The notes below the pieces were generated by a model, which saw only the letters and a program-made list of their open reading frames with translations, was not told the origin of the DNA and ran no database searches. Source: Clostridium sp. (GTDB lineage: Bacteria; Bacillota_I; Bacilli_A; RF39; UBA660). From it: a DNA stretch of 64,000 nucleotides. The position numbers and the translations under genes are program-made. Of this stretch, positions 55,465-64,000 are shown one piece after another; positions within the stretch are counted from its first letter, which is position 1, and each line of letters opens with the position of its first letter. The stretch lies in assembly GCA_022010095.1 (NCBI GenBank), contig CP091739.1, positions 186,001 to 250,000 on the forward strand, written 5' to 3'.

Positions 55465-55493
55465 TTGACACTTTGTAACAAATATGATATAAT
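55465..55493 (+). promoter_or_regulatory. Full-consensus promoter
   Basis: TTGACA (55465-55470), exactly 17 bases, TATAAT (55488-55493) with extended TGA. It drives the gene at 55527 and should be very strong for the primary sigma. Confidence 0.9.
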
Positions 55494-55526
55494 ATGCGTA
55501 CTTAATTAAAAGGGGGAATTTGAATT

Positions 55527-56531
55527 ATGTTTTGGAATATATGTTCAATATTATTTTTTTAGCATCAGGTGCATGTGAAGGATTAAAAAGAATATACATT
55601 TAGAAAAAAAGATTAGAAAGAGAAGGATATGAAATAGATGATAATAGATCTACTACTGAAAAAGTATTAGGATTTATTAGAAATTATGCATATCTTTTTA
55701 GTGCCAGTCTATAATATTTATAGAGCAGGCAAAAAAATTATTTAAAGATGAAGATGAATATTACGCTTCTAGATTCAATAGTTTTTAATAAAAAAAGGGA
55801 TTACTTGTTAAGAGAGAAGAAGTAAAAGAAAAAGAACAACCTAAACAAGTAGAACAAGTTAAAGAAGTTAAAAGAGAAGTAAAAAGTGAACCTAAAAAAA
55901 GCAGTAACTGTCCAATCAGAAAATAGAGGTTATACAATTGATGAAATGATTCATATGAGAAATTATTATATGAATCAAGATAGAAGATTACGTGCTAGAT
56001 ATAAAGCACTTAAAGAAAAAGGTGCTAGTGCTAGTGAAATTAATGAAGTAGTACGTACTATTAAAGAAGTAGATAGTAAATATTATGAACTTGATAACGC
56101 TATACTTAGAAGTAAAAAGTAATTCAACTACAAGAACTATAAGAAAAATAAGAGACAGTAGTATGGAAAAAGGAAAAGTCAATCAAAAAGTATTAAATGC
56201 TTGCCTTGATGATTTACATAAAAAGTCTTAATGATAAATTAAAAAGAAGTAAATGAAGAAAGAAAAATTTGCAATCAAAAAGTTCTTCAAAAAGAATTAG
56301 AAAAATATTACAATGGCTGAATTAGTTAACTTAAGAGAATATTATGCTCATGAAGATAAAAAAATTAAGAGAATATTATGAAAGACTTATAAGATTAGAC
56401 GCACCAAATGCTGAAATTAATCAAATAGTAGATTTAGTAAGAAAAAAATTGACAAATTATATCATATGACTAATGGTATAATTAAAGAAATACAGGGTCA
56501 AAGAGATAGAAACATACCATCAATGAAATAA
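55527..56531 (+). CDS. Membrane-anchored coiled-coil protein with two related helical domains
   Basis: ATG 55527 follows AAGGGGG. The start MFWNICSILFLASGACEGLK is hydrophobic. RLEREGYEIDD and VLGFIRNYAYLLVPVYNIYR form a second membrane part also seen at 61506. After a Lys/Glu linker come two copies of a helical domain: YTIDEMIHMRNYYMNQDRRL (to ELDNAIL) and ITMAELVNLREYYAHEDKKL (to NGIIKEI). The same domain forms the end of the next gene. Breaks are at 55553, 55587, 55605, 55695, 55740, 55785, 55900, 56120 and 56220-56300. No function known. The paired domains and membrane part suggest a cell-envelope scaffold. Confidence 0.6.
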
Positions 56532-56547
56532 TAGAAAAAGAGGAAAT

Positions 56548-57018
56548 ATGACTGATTTTGATAAACAACATGATGAAATGCAATTATCATGGGAGAAAAC
56601 GAAGAAAGAAATGGAAAGGCAACAAGAAATGTTTTTAGAATCTTGGAAAAAGACAAGTGAAGAAATGGACAGACAACAACTAAGAATGTTGGCTGATTGG
56701 AAAGAAATGAGTAAAGATGCTGAAAGACAATTTTCAAAAATGATAGAAGAATGTAAAAAGACCTATGGAACAATTGCCTTTGATTATAAATTTCCTAGTT
56801 TAGACTCTTGCACTAAAGAATGTATTACACAACAATTAGTAATGTTAAGAGATTATTATGCAGTGCTTGATAAAGATTTACGTAAAAGATATAGAAGTAT
56901 TCAAGGTAAAAAGGGACATGCATATGAACTTAAAGATTTAGTTAGTGCAGTTAAAACAATAGATAAACTTTATTATAGAGTTAATGATATGATAAAAAGA
57001 TTTGCAAAAAGAAAGTAA
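56548..57018 (+). CDS. Coiled-coil protein sharing the YYxxxDxxLRxRY domain
   Basis: 156 residues in an unbroken frame; ATG 56548 follows AGAGGAA. Residues 1-75 form a long charged coiled coil with a heptad-like Trp/Met pattern (MQLSWEKTKKEMERQQEMFL, then SWKKTSEEMDRQQLRML). The C-terminal half is the helical domain of the preceding gene (MLRDYYAVLDKDLRKRYRSI, then TIDKLYYRVNDMIKRFAKRK). It has no membrane segment, so it may bind the anchored neighbour through like domains. Family unknown. The gene lies 16 bases after its neighbour. Confidence 0.65.
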   Translation: MTDFDKQHDEMQLSWEKTKKEMERQQEMFLESWKKTSEEMDRQQLRMLADWKEMSKDAERQFSKMIEECKKTYGTIAFDYKFPSLDSCTKECITQQLVMLRDYYAVLDKDLRKRYRSIQGKKGHAYELKDLVSAVKTIDKLYYRVNDMIKRFAKRK

Positions 57019-57092
57019 GCCTATTCAAAGAAAAACTCGAATCTAAAAAAATAAATAAACAACTAAAAAAAGAATAAGAAGGAGGGATAAAT

Positions 57093-57368
57093 ATGCCTGA
57101 TATAGATTTAGGTGAATATAAAGATACATATAGATATTTAAGTGAAAGAGAAAAAGAATTATCATTATATTTAGAAGAACTTAAAAAAGAATATATGAGA
57201 GTATTACAAGGTGGAAATAGATATGCAATAGATGTTATGCATGAAAAAAATATAAATCAACAATAGGAATATATAAATATCATGTTGATTTCATGAGAGA
57301 AATATTAGCAAAAAAATCAACTGAACAAAGTATGAATCGAAAAACCACAAGAATTAATTATGAAATAG
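57093..57368 (+). CDS. Small hypothetical protein
   Basis: ATG 57093 follows AAGGAGGG. About 92 residues: MPDIDLGEYKDTYRYLSERE, LSLYLEELKKEYMRVLQGGN, then, after a break at 57246, STIGIYKYHVDFMREILAKK and the ending PQELIMK (second break near 57342). The stop sits directly in front of the terminator, which supports this end. Helical and charged, cytoplasmic. It is the last gene of the coiled-coil group begun at 55527. No family known. Confidence 0.55.
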
Positions 57369-57370
57369 AT

Positions 57371-57396
57371 GATGAAAGAAAATTTCATCTTTTTTT
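57371..57396 (+). terminator. Terminator of the coiled-coil gene group
   Basis: GATGAAA-GAAAA-TTTCATC then seven T. Confidence 0.85.
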
Positions 57397-57457
57397 ATTG
57401 CAATTATACTTTTTAATTAATAATAATTTTTATGTATAATATTTCATGTGATGTGTT

Positions 57458-58751
57458 ATGAAGAAAGTATCATTATATCCAGCAGATGTATATCAAGTTA
57501 TAGATAAAAGTTTATTATCAAGTAGTGATAAACTTGTTTTAAACATGCTTTATATGCCTATAATAGGTAATATTGCTGTAATGTTATACTTTTTTTCTTA
57601 CAAACAGAAACTAAAAAAATACTTTTTATATCATGTGAACTTACTCATAAACATTTAATGACAAGTATGGGTATAACACTTGATAACTTAAAAGAAGCAA
57701 GATTAAAATTAGAAGGAATAGGACTTCTTAGAACTTATTATCATGAAGGAGAAGTAAATTCATATGTATATGAATTATATAGTCCAGTATCAGCAGCAGA
57801 ATTCTTTACTCATCCAATATTTAATGTAGTACTATATAATAATGTTGGTAAAACTGAATATAATAGACTATTTGAATACTTTAAAGTACCACATATGACA
57901 CTTCGTGATTATGAGGAAATAACTGCTCCATTTGATGCAGTATTTAAAAGCAGAAATTATAGTCCTCTTGAAATAAGTAGTGGAGAAGTAATATCTAAAA
58001 ATAAATTATTATTAAAATATGAATTAGACTTTGATTTTGATCTAATGGTATCTTCTCTCCCAAGTGAAATGTTTAATCAAAAATGTTTAAATAGAAGTAT
58101 GAAAGAATTAATAATTAATTTAGCATTCTTATATGAGATAGATCCAGTAACAATGGCTGATATAATAAGAGCATCTTTAAATGAAAAAAAGGTAATATTG
58201 ATAAAGAAGATTTAAGACGTAATACAAGAAAATATTATCAATTTAATAATAACAATAGACTTCCTAGTTTATTATTTAAGAGTCAACCTGAATATTTAAA
58301 GAGTGCTAGTGGAGATAATAGTAAGCGTGGCAAGATTATTGATGTATTTGAAAGTCATTCACCATATGAATTCTTAAAAGCAAAATATAAAGGTGCTAAG
58401 CCAACTGAAAGAGATATGAAAATACTTGAAAGTTTACTTATGGACTTAAAACTTAATCCAGCAGTAGTAAATGTATTAATAGATTATACTCTTAAAACAA
58501 ACAATAATAAACTTGTAAAAAGCATATATAGAAACAATCGCAGGTCAATGGAAAAAGGTGTGGTGTCGAAACTGCTAGTGAAGCTATGGATTTAGCAGAA
58601 AAAGAACATAAAAAAAGAGACTTAAAAAAAGAACCTACAAAGAAAAATGAATAAAGTTATGCCAACATGGTTCAATGAAAAAAATAGAATCAAAAAGAAG
58701 AAAAATAGTGAAAGTGATGAAGAATTTAAAAAGCTTTATAGAGGAGTTTAG
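57458..58751 (+). CDS. dnaB: Replication initiation / membrane attachment protein DnaB (Firmicute helicase co-loader)
   Basis: Firmicute DnaB (DnaD-domain family) helps load the replicative helicase with DnaI. ATG 57458 gives MKKVSLYPADVYQVIDKSLL. DnaB-like winged-helix features follow (DKLVLNMLYMPIIGNIAVML, NLKEARLKLEGIGLLRTYYH, YELYSPVSAAEFFTHPIFNV). The later DnaD-type region contains SPYEFLKAKYKGAKPTERDM and LKLNPAVVNVLIDYTLKTNN, and the C-terminal end is VMPTWFNEKN and ESDEEFKKLYRGV. Breaks are at 57590, 57620, 58188, 58516 and 58650. dnaI follows at once. The order dnaB-dnaI, with thrS further down, is the classical Firmicute arrangement. Confidence 0.88.
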
Positions 58752-58755
58752 AAAA

Positions 58756-59663
58756 ATGATTAATGGAAGTAGTTTTTGTTAAAAAAAGTAAAAAAAGGCT
58801 ATTAATGATGAACTTAGACGTGATTTTTGTTTTTAGCAAGTAGTGATGAAACATTTAAGAAATTATGTAACAGACTTAAATGTGATGAAGAAATACTTAT
58901 GAAATATACAAGTAAACTTACCGATTCAGCATGTGAACTTAAAAATTGTTCAAGATGTAAAGGATTATCTTATTGTAAAAACGCTGTAAAAGGACATGTT
59001 TATTTTCCAAATGTTACTAAAGATTTTATAGAGTTTTCATATAAATCTTGCAAGTACTTTTAAAAGAAAATAAAAAAAATAATACTGTGTTTTTTTGAAA
59101 CACCTAAAAATGCTTATGAATGCTTCATTAAGTGAACTTATCACTGAAAAAGAAAGAACAAATATCTTAAAATATATAAAAAGATTTCTTAAAAAAAGAA
59201 AGTAAATGGTGAAACTGTTAAAGGACTTTATTTAAGTGGCTCTTTTGGTAGTGGTAAATCTTATATATTAAGTGCTTTATTAAATGAACTATCTCTTAAA
59301 GGATATAAATGTGTTAATATAAATTATCCATTATTATTAAATAAGTTAAAAGCATCATTTAGTGATTATAATTATAATGATGTTATGGAAGAAATAATGA
59401 TATGTGATGTTCTTTTAATAGATGATATTGGTGCTGAAAATAATAGTCCTTGGTCAAGAGACGAGGTACTTGGAACTATTCTTCAATATAGAATGGATAG
59501 TGATTTAACAACATTTTTCACTTCAAATTTCACAATAAGCGAACTTGAAACAGAACTTTCAGAAACAAATAAGGGAACAGATTTAATTAAAGCAAGAAGA
59601 ATCATCGAAAGAATAAAATATTTAACAGTTGAAGATAAATTAATAAGTAAAGATAAAAGATAA
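58756..59663 (+). CDS. dnaI: Primosomal protein DnaI (helicase loader ATPase)
   Basis: AAA+ loader of the replicative helicase. I choose ATG 58756, nine bases after GAGGAG; ATG 58763 is an alternative. After correcting the two T runs at 58820-58834 the protein reads RRDFVLASSDE. The zinc-binding cysteines are SACELKNCSRCKGLSYCKNA. The ATPase has GLYLSGSFGSGKSYILSALL (Walker A), CDVLLIDDIGAENNSPWSRD (Walker B, sensor region) and TTFFTSNFTISELE. The C-terminus ARRIIERIKYLTVED carries the arginine finger region. About 300 residues, the normal size. A poly-G promoter and BspA gene follow, separating it from thrS. Confidence 0.93.
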
Positions 59664-59675
59664 ATATTTGTTCGC

Positions 59676-59704
59676 TTGCAGGGGAGGGGACATTTTGCTA
59701 TAAT
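59676..59704 (+). promoter_or_regulatory. Poly-G-spacer promoter of BspA gene 3
   Basis: TTGCAG (59676-59681), 17-base spacer starting GGGAGGGGA, TATAAT (59699-59704) with extended TGC. The sequence from TTCGCTTGC through the start codon is nearly the same as at 30037-30097 except for the G-rich spacer. Confidence 0.75.
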
Positions 59705-59732
59705 GATTACAAGATAAGGAAGTGTGATCATT

Positions 59733-61387
59733 ATGAAAGATAGAAAAATGTATATATTGCTAGTGATATCAATACTGTTCGCAGTAGTAGGAGTTTCACT
59801 AGCATTTTTTTCACTTAGTATAATTGGAAACGATAAAGCAAAAGATACTAAAATAACAACGGGCGATTTAGAATTAGTGTTTACTGATGATAATGAAGTA
59901 TCACTTGATGGAGCCTTTCCAGGTGATTCAATTACAAAAACAATATCAGTAAAAAACACTGGTACAAAAGAGGTTAGTTACAATATCGTATGGCAAGAAC
60001 TTCTAAATGAGATTACGAATAACGAACTTGTAATTGATGGAACATGTAAGAATCTAAATTCAAGTAACACAGAAGATGGAGAATGTAGTGCAATATCAAA
60101 GAAAGCAGTTAAAGAGGGAAATATCACATCAAACATTCCAATAAAACCAGGATATACACAACAATATGAAGTAAAAATAACATTTATTGATACTGGTAAG
60201 CCACAAAATTATAATAAGAATAAATCATTCAAAGGAAAACTGGGTCTAACTGAATCATCAGCAAAGACAATTTATTGTACATATGACGGAGAACTTACAC
60301 AAGGTGCAGAGTATGTTAATGGACAATATACTTATAGATATATGCAGGAAGGAAAATATCCAAGTTCAGGACTAGCATGGCAAGATATAACTTCTGATGG
60401 TTGGGGCGTGCAACTTACTGATAAAACTAGTACTGGCGCAGTAACAAGTAAACCATGTACTTATATAAATGACAAACCAGTTGTATCAATGGCAAGAATG
60501 TTTTTATGATAGTCAAGCTACTGAAATAGATTTAAGTAATTTTGATACAAGTAATGTTATTAATATGGAAGGCCTATTTTTAGCTAGCAAAGTTTCTTCA
60601 TTAGATTTAAGTAGTTTTAATACATCAAATGTAACGAACATGGCCCAAATGTTTCAGGAATTAAGTGTTAATTCTTTAGAACTATCTACTTTTGATACAA
60701 GTAAAGTTGTTAATATGTTACAGATGTTTAATGAATGCCAAGCCACAACCTTAGATTTAAGTAGCTTTGATACAAGTAATGTAACAACGATGGTGAATAT
60801 GTTTTATGATAGCAATGCTACAACCACAAATTTAAGTAGTTTTGACACATCAAATGTGATTGATATGTCAGGAATGTTCTATGGAAGCCGGGCCACAACA
60901 TTGGACTTAAGTAGCTTTGATACAAGTAATGTAACAAATATGAATAGTATGTTCGCACGTTCATCGGCAACATCACTTAATTTAGAAAAATTTAATACAT
61001 CAAAAGTAACAGATATGAGATGGATGTTTCAAGAAAGTATAGCTACAAATATAAATTTAAGTGGTTTTTGATACATCAAATGTGATTAATATGTCAAAAA
61101 AATGTTTTATGAAAGTCAAGCTACAACATTAGATTTAAGTAGTTTTTGATACATCGAATGTAACTGATATGGGTGGTATGTTTGGGTGGAATGAAAATTT
61201 TAAAAAAACTATATATATAAGCATTAAATTCAATGTTGATAAAGTCACCTCAAGTAACAATATGTTTTACAGAAATACTAACCTAGTAGGTGGAGCAGGA
61301 ACAACATATGACGCTAACCATACTGACAAAGAATATGCTCGCATAGATGGTGGAACAAGTAACCCTGGATACTTCACTGCTAAATAA
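59733..61387 (+). CDS. Surface protein: TasA/camelysin-like domain plus BspA-type repeats (second full copy)
   Basis: ATG 59733. The front 200 residues are almost identical to the protein at 30095 (MYILLVISILFAVVGVSLAF; GDLELVFTDDNEVSLDGAFP; PGYTQQYEVKITFIDTGKPQ). Divergence starts at QEGKYPSSGLAWQDI. About ten 25-residue BspA units follow (SSLDLSSFNTSNVTNMAQMF and variants), then the cap NLVGGAGT and PGYFTAK. The 4T-to-5T errors at 60500, 61065 and 61143 break it. It sits between dnaI and thrS, where other Firmicutes have none or ytxC-type genes, so it is probably an insertion. The sequence after 60.5 kb is not a simple copy of the first, so repeats have diverged or been exchanged. Confidence 0.88.
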
Positions 61388-61443
61388 TGATATATTTTAT
61401 TTATATATTTAATTATCAAGTGAAATTTAGAAATTGAAAAGAG

Positions 61444-61478
61444 GTGTGATTGACAAAATCGCACTTTTTTGGTATAAT
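61444..61478 (+). promoter_or_regulatory. Overlapping terminator and consensus promoter
   Basis: GTGTGATT-GACA-AATCGCAC then six T is a terminator stem (61444-61470). The same DNA supplies TTGACA (61450-61455), a 17-base spacer and TATAAT (61473-61478) for the gene at 61506. The -35 is the hairpin loop and left arm. Confidence 0.8.
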
Positions 61479-61505
61479 ATGTACATCATTAAGGGGGAAT
61501 ATAAA

Positions 61506-62202
61506 ATGATGGATATTTTATTAATATATGCAGTAATGCAACTTATGTCTACAGCATTTGGTTTAGCAGTTATTGGAGCTGTTAGATCCTCAATCGAAGA
61601 AAAATTACAAGATAAAGGATATGTACTTAAAAAAATAGAAATAGTTTATATAAATTCAATGAAAAAAACTCGGAAACTTTTTTTAAAAGGATTTATTCCA
61701 TTCTATTATGCTATTAAAGCAGTTTCACTAGTTCAAGGAAAGAATCCAATTAATAGAGCAGTTGAAGAAGAAATAGTAAGTGGAAACTATATTACACGTG
61801 ATGAACAACTTGATATATTCCGTGAAGAAGAAGCACGTAAGCAAAATGATCCAACAATTGCTCATGAACCAAGAATAATGTTTGAAAAAAACCAGAAAAA
61901 AATACAAAGCAACAAAGAATAATATAGAAAATCTATATGATTCATATGAAACACCAATTGAATATGTTACTAAATTAGATACAGAAGCTGAAAAAAATTA
62001 GATATTACACCATTTATGAATGAAGGAAATATTAAACAAGTAGTTGTAAATGGAGAAGTAACTAATCAAGATATAGCAAGGGCTATTAGTGAACTTAATG
62101 TATCAGAACTAGAACAATTAAAAAAAGAGAAAAATTACTGAACTTGAAAAATATATAAAAAGTAGAAATAAATCATTATCTTTAGAAAAAAATATTGCAT
62201 AA
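61506..62202 (+). CDS. Membrane protein related to the protein at 55527
   Basis: ATG 61506 follows AAGGGGG. Hydrophobic N-terminus (MMDILLIYAVMQLMSTAFGL), then KLQDKGYVLKKIEIVYINSM and the membrane segment LFLKGFIPFYYAIKAVSLVQ. This order (short helix, Leu-Gln-Lys segment, second helix with PFYYAI or VPVYNI) matches 55527. The tail is soluble and charged: DEQLDIFREEEARKQNDPTI, then after the break at 61899 NNIENLYDSYETPIEYVTKL and ELEQLKKEKITELEKYIKSR. About 230 residues. Unknown function; the promoter is strong. The T-box leader of thrS starts right behind it, with its -35 on the stop codon. Confidence 0.6.
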
Positions 62203-62223
62203 GAAATTTTGATATGTTATTAT
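62195..62223 (+). promoter_or_regulatory. Promoter of the thrS T-box transcript
   Basis: TTGCAT (62195-62200), 17-base spacer, TATTAT (62218-62223). Confidence 0.65.
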
Positions 62224-62229
62224 ATATTT

Positions 62230-62427
62230 GTAAAGACATAATTGGACGAGATAAATAATATAATTATTGTAGAGAGTTAGTGTATGGTGAAAACTAATAT
62301 AATTGATTATTTGTTACTACCAATTTTATGTGGTTAATAGCCAACGGGTAGTTTCGTTAATAACTAATAAGTTAAATATAGGGATGGCACCGTCATTTAT
62401 GACTCCTTGGGGCTATCTCTTTTTTTG
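62230..62427 (+). promoter_or_regulatory. T-box riboswitch, threonine specific
   Basis: Stem I contains AGAGAGTTAGTG and GGTGAAAAC (about 62287). The likely specifier is ACT (Thr) in TTGTTACTACC at about 62313. The T-box sequence is GGCACCGTC (62386-62394), close to that of the ileS leader, and the terminator part is GGGGCTATCTC plus seven T. It controls the gene at 62443 together with thrS. Confidence 0.85.
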
Positions 62428-62442
62428 CTTTTAGGAGGGTTT

Positions 62443-62905
62443 ATGAAAGAATATAAAAAGTGTAACATTATCAAAATTCTTATCTAGATTTTTAGCTGTT
62501 GATGGAATGGCACTTACAAAGTTATCTCATGCGGATGTTAAAATGCTGTTTCCAATGCTTAAAAGAGCGTCGTTTGAATATGTAGAGAAACATCCTGAAG
62601 ATGTTATGTGCGGTAAGATACTTATGGTTAGTGATGGTAAAAAAACAATACCATATATAGTTCCAGATAGTAAGATTTCAGTGATGAAACGAACCAATAT
62701 GCCTGAAGTAGAAGTTGTAGTAAAAGAAAAGAAAACTACTTGTGATTATGCTAGTATGAGAGTATATGAACTTAAGAGGCTATTAAATTTAAGATTTAAT
62801 ACATACAGAGTTAGTAGAGGTGCAAGAAATGAACTTGAAAACAGAGGAGTATTATTAAAAAAGAAATATAAAAGAGTAAAGAAAGTAGAATTGGAGGAAG
62901 AATAA
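62443..62905 (+). CDS. Hypothetical protein in the thrS T-box operon
   Basis: ATG 62443 follows AGGAGGG. The corrected start is MKEYKKVTLSKFLSRFLAVD; then MALTKLSHADVKMLFPMLKR, FEYVEKHPEDVMCGKILMVS and YIVPDSKISVMKRT. The C-terminal 45 residues (YASMRVYELKRLLNLRFNTY, then RGARNELENRG) look SAP- or HTH-like, a short helical nucleic-acid-binding motif. Breaks are at 62455 and 62470. About 153 residues, and it shares one base with the thrS start. Co-regulation with thrS by threonyl-tRNA suggests a link to translation, but no family is recognised. Confidence 0.65.
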
Positions 62906-64000
62906 TGATAAATATTAAAGAAAAATAAAGAATTAAATACTTTAAATCATAGTTGTGCTCATCTTTTAGCACACGCAGTAAAACATTTATATCCAGAGGC
63001 TAAATTCTGGGTAGGTCCAGTAATTGAAGATGGATTTTTATTATGATATTGACTTAGGAGATATATCACTTACTGATGATGATTTAGTAAAAATAGAAAA
63101 AGAAATGAAGAAGATTTCTAAAGATAATAAACTTATTAAAAGAAAAGAAATAAGTAAAGAAGAAGCTTTAGAAATGTTTAAGGATGATCCATATAAAATA
63201 GACTTAATTAGTAGAATGGATGAAAATGATACAGTTATATCTTGCTACGAACAAGGAGATTTTATTGATCTATGTAGGGGTCCACATGTTGAAAGTACTA
63301 AACTAATTAAATACTTTAAACTATTAAAAGTAAGTGGTGCTTATTGGAAAGCTGATTCTAAAAATAAGATGCTTCAAAGAGTATATGGAATATGCTTTAA
63401 TAACGAAGAAGATTTAAATAATTATCTTGCATATCTTGAAGATTGTAAGAATAGAGATCATAGAAAAAAATAGGCAAAGAAATGGAAATTTTTATGACTG
63501 ATGATTTAGTAGGTCGTGGACTTCCAATGTTTTTACCAAATGGATATATTGTATGGCAAGAACTTGAGAATTACATTAAGAATAAAGAAAGAAAATTAGG
63601 ATACCAACACGTTCTAACTCCATGTGTTGGTAATGTAGAATTATATAAGACATCAGGACACTGGGATCATTATAAAGAGAATATGTTTCCTGCGATGGAA
63701 GTTGATGGAGAAAGCTTTGTATTAAGACCTATGAACTGTCCACATCATATGATGATTTATGCTAATAAATTGCATTCATATAAAGATTTACCTATTAGAA
63801 TAGGCGAAGTAGCACATGATTTTAGATATGAAGCAAGTGGTGCTTTAAAAGGTATTGAACGTGGAAGACATTTTTGCCAAAATGATGCTCACTTATTTGT
63901 AACAAAAGAACAAATTAAATCAGAATTTAAAAATGTTGTTGATTTAATATTCGATACTTATAAAGATTTCAATATTACTGATTATAGATGTGTTTTATCT
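62905..64000 (+). CDS. thrS: Threonyl-tRNA synthetase, 5' part
   Basis: Class II synthetase for threonine. ATG 62905 overlaps the preceding stop. Corrected N-terminus [20 protein letters not shown]. The usual N-terminal TGS domain is missing and the protein starts directly at the editing (SAD) domain: [20 protein letters not shown] and [20 protein letters not shown]. The catalytic core follows ([59 protein letters not shown] and [20 protein letters not shown] with motif 2). It is cut by the window end, so the C-terminal anticodon domain is not seen. Breaks are at 62924, 63037 and 63466. Confidence 0.95.

Noticed and set aside
1-64000. Widespread pseudogenisation or programmed frameshifting
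   Set aside because: Breaks occur in essential genes (ileS, lepA, obgE, rpoD) and always in A/T runs with a regular length error.

Overview
The window is a very AT-rich, densely coded stretch of a low-GC Gram-positive chromosome. Trp is read from TGG and TGA acts as a stop, so the standard bacterial code fits. The mix of genes points to an uncultured gut-type Bacilli/Mollicutes-like Firmicute: Firmicute helicase loaders (dnaB, dnaI), T-box leaders, yqeG/yqeH, a SigK-like sigma factor, a SpoIIP-like spore hydrolase, and BspA-type surface proteins. The exact taxon is inference. Almost every long gene is broken at A or T homopolymers. Where a conserved protein fixes the true frame, runs of 4 usually appear as 5 and runs of 5 as 7, so I treat the breaks as sequence error and give reconstructed full gene spans. 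A few termini are therefore approximate.

Layout. 1-8.1 kb: end of uvrA, an MscS-type channel, a Lys-rich unknown, two sigma-70 factors in tandem, lepA, and a convergent YqfQ-like gene. 8.2-16.2 kb: a pilC-like gene with a long extra N-terminus, pilD, a BspA/DUF6273 surface protein, then an Ile T-box and ileS. 16.3-20.2 kb: three tandem secreted proteins with different N-terminal domains and a nearly identical two-helix C-terminus, each with its own terminator/promoter cassette. 20.3-25.4 kb (minus strand): three genes made of mTERF-like helical repeats, behind a near-consensus promoter, downstream of a sigK-like gene. 25.6-28.7 kb: nrdD-nrdG. 28.7-30.1 kb: an anchored unknown, then a non-coding stretch with a terminator, a possible 22-residue hydrophobic peptide and a nested inverted repeat. 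30.1-33.4 kb: a TasA-like/BspA protein behind a poly-G promoter, and two paralogous lipoproteins.

33.5-43.7 kb: obgE, a giant protein ending in a metallophosphoesterase domain, a membrane protein, then yqeG-yqeH-mutL-miaA. 43.7-49.2 kb: a small lipoprotein, a transglutaminase-like protein, three J-domain-related paralogues and rpsT on the minus strand. 49.3-57.4 kb: spoIIP, a small membrane protein, a YigZ homologue, uvrC, an unusually large sigma factor, and related coiled-coil proteins. 57.4-64 kb: dnaB-dnaI, a second poly-G-promoter BspA gene, a membrane protein, and a Thr T-box controlling an unknown gene plus thrS (cut by the window end).

The housekeeping blocks (repair, translation, replication loading, anaerobic nucleotide reduction) are ordinary. 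The accessory material between them is made of lineage-specific paralogous families: surface BspA proteins, variable-N/constant-C secreted proteins, mTERF-like repeat proteins, J-domain relatives and multi-domain sigma factors. These are the parts most likely to hold undescribed biology.
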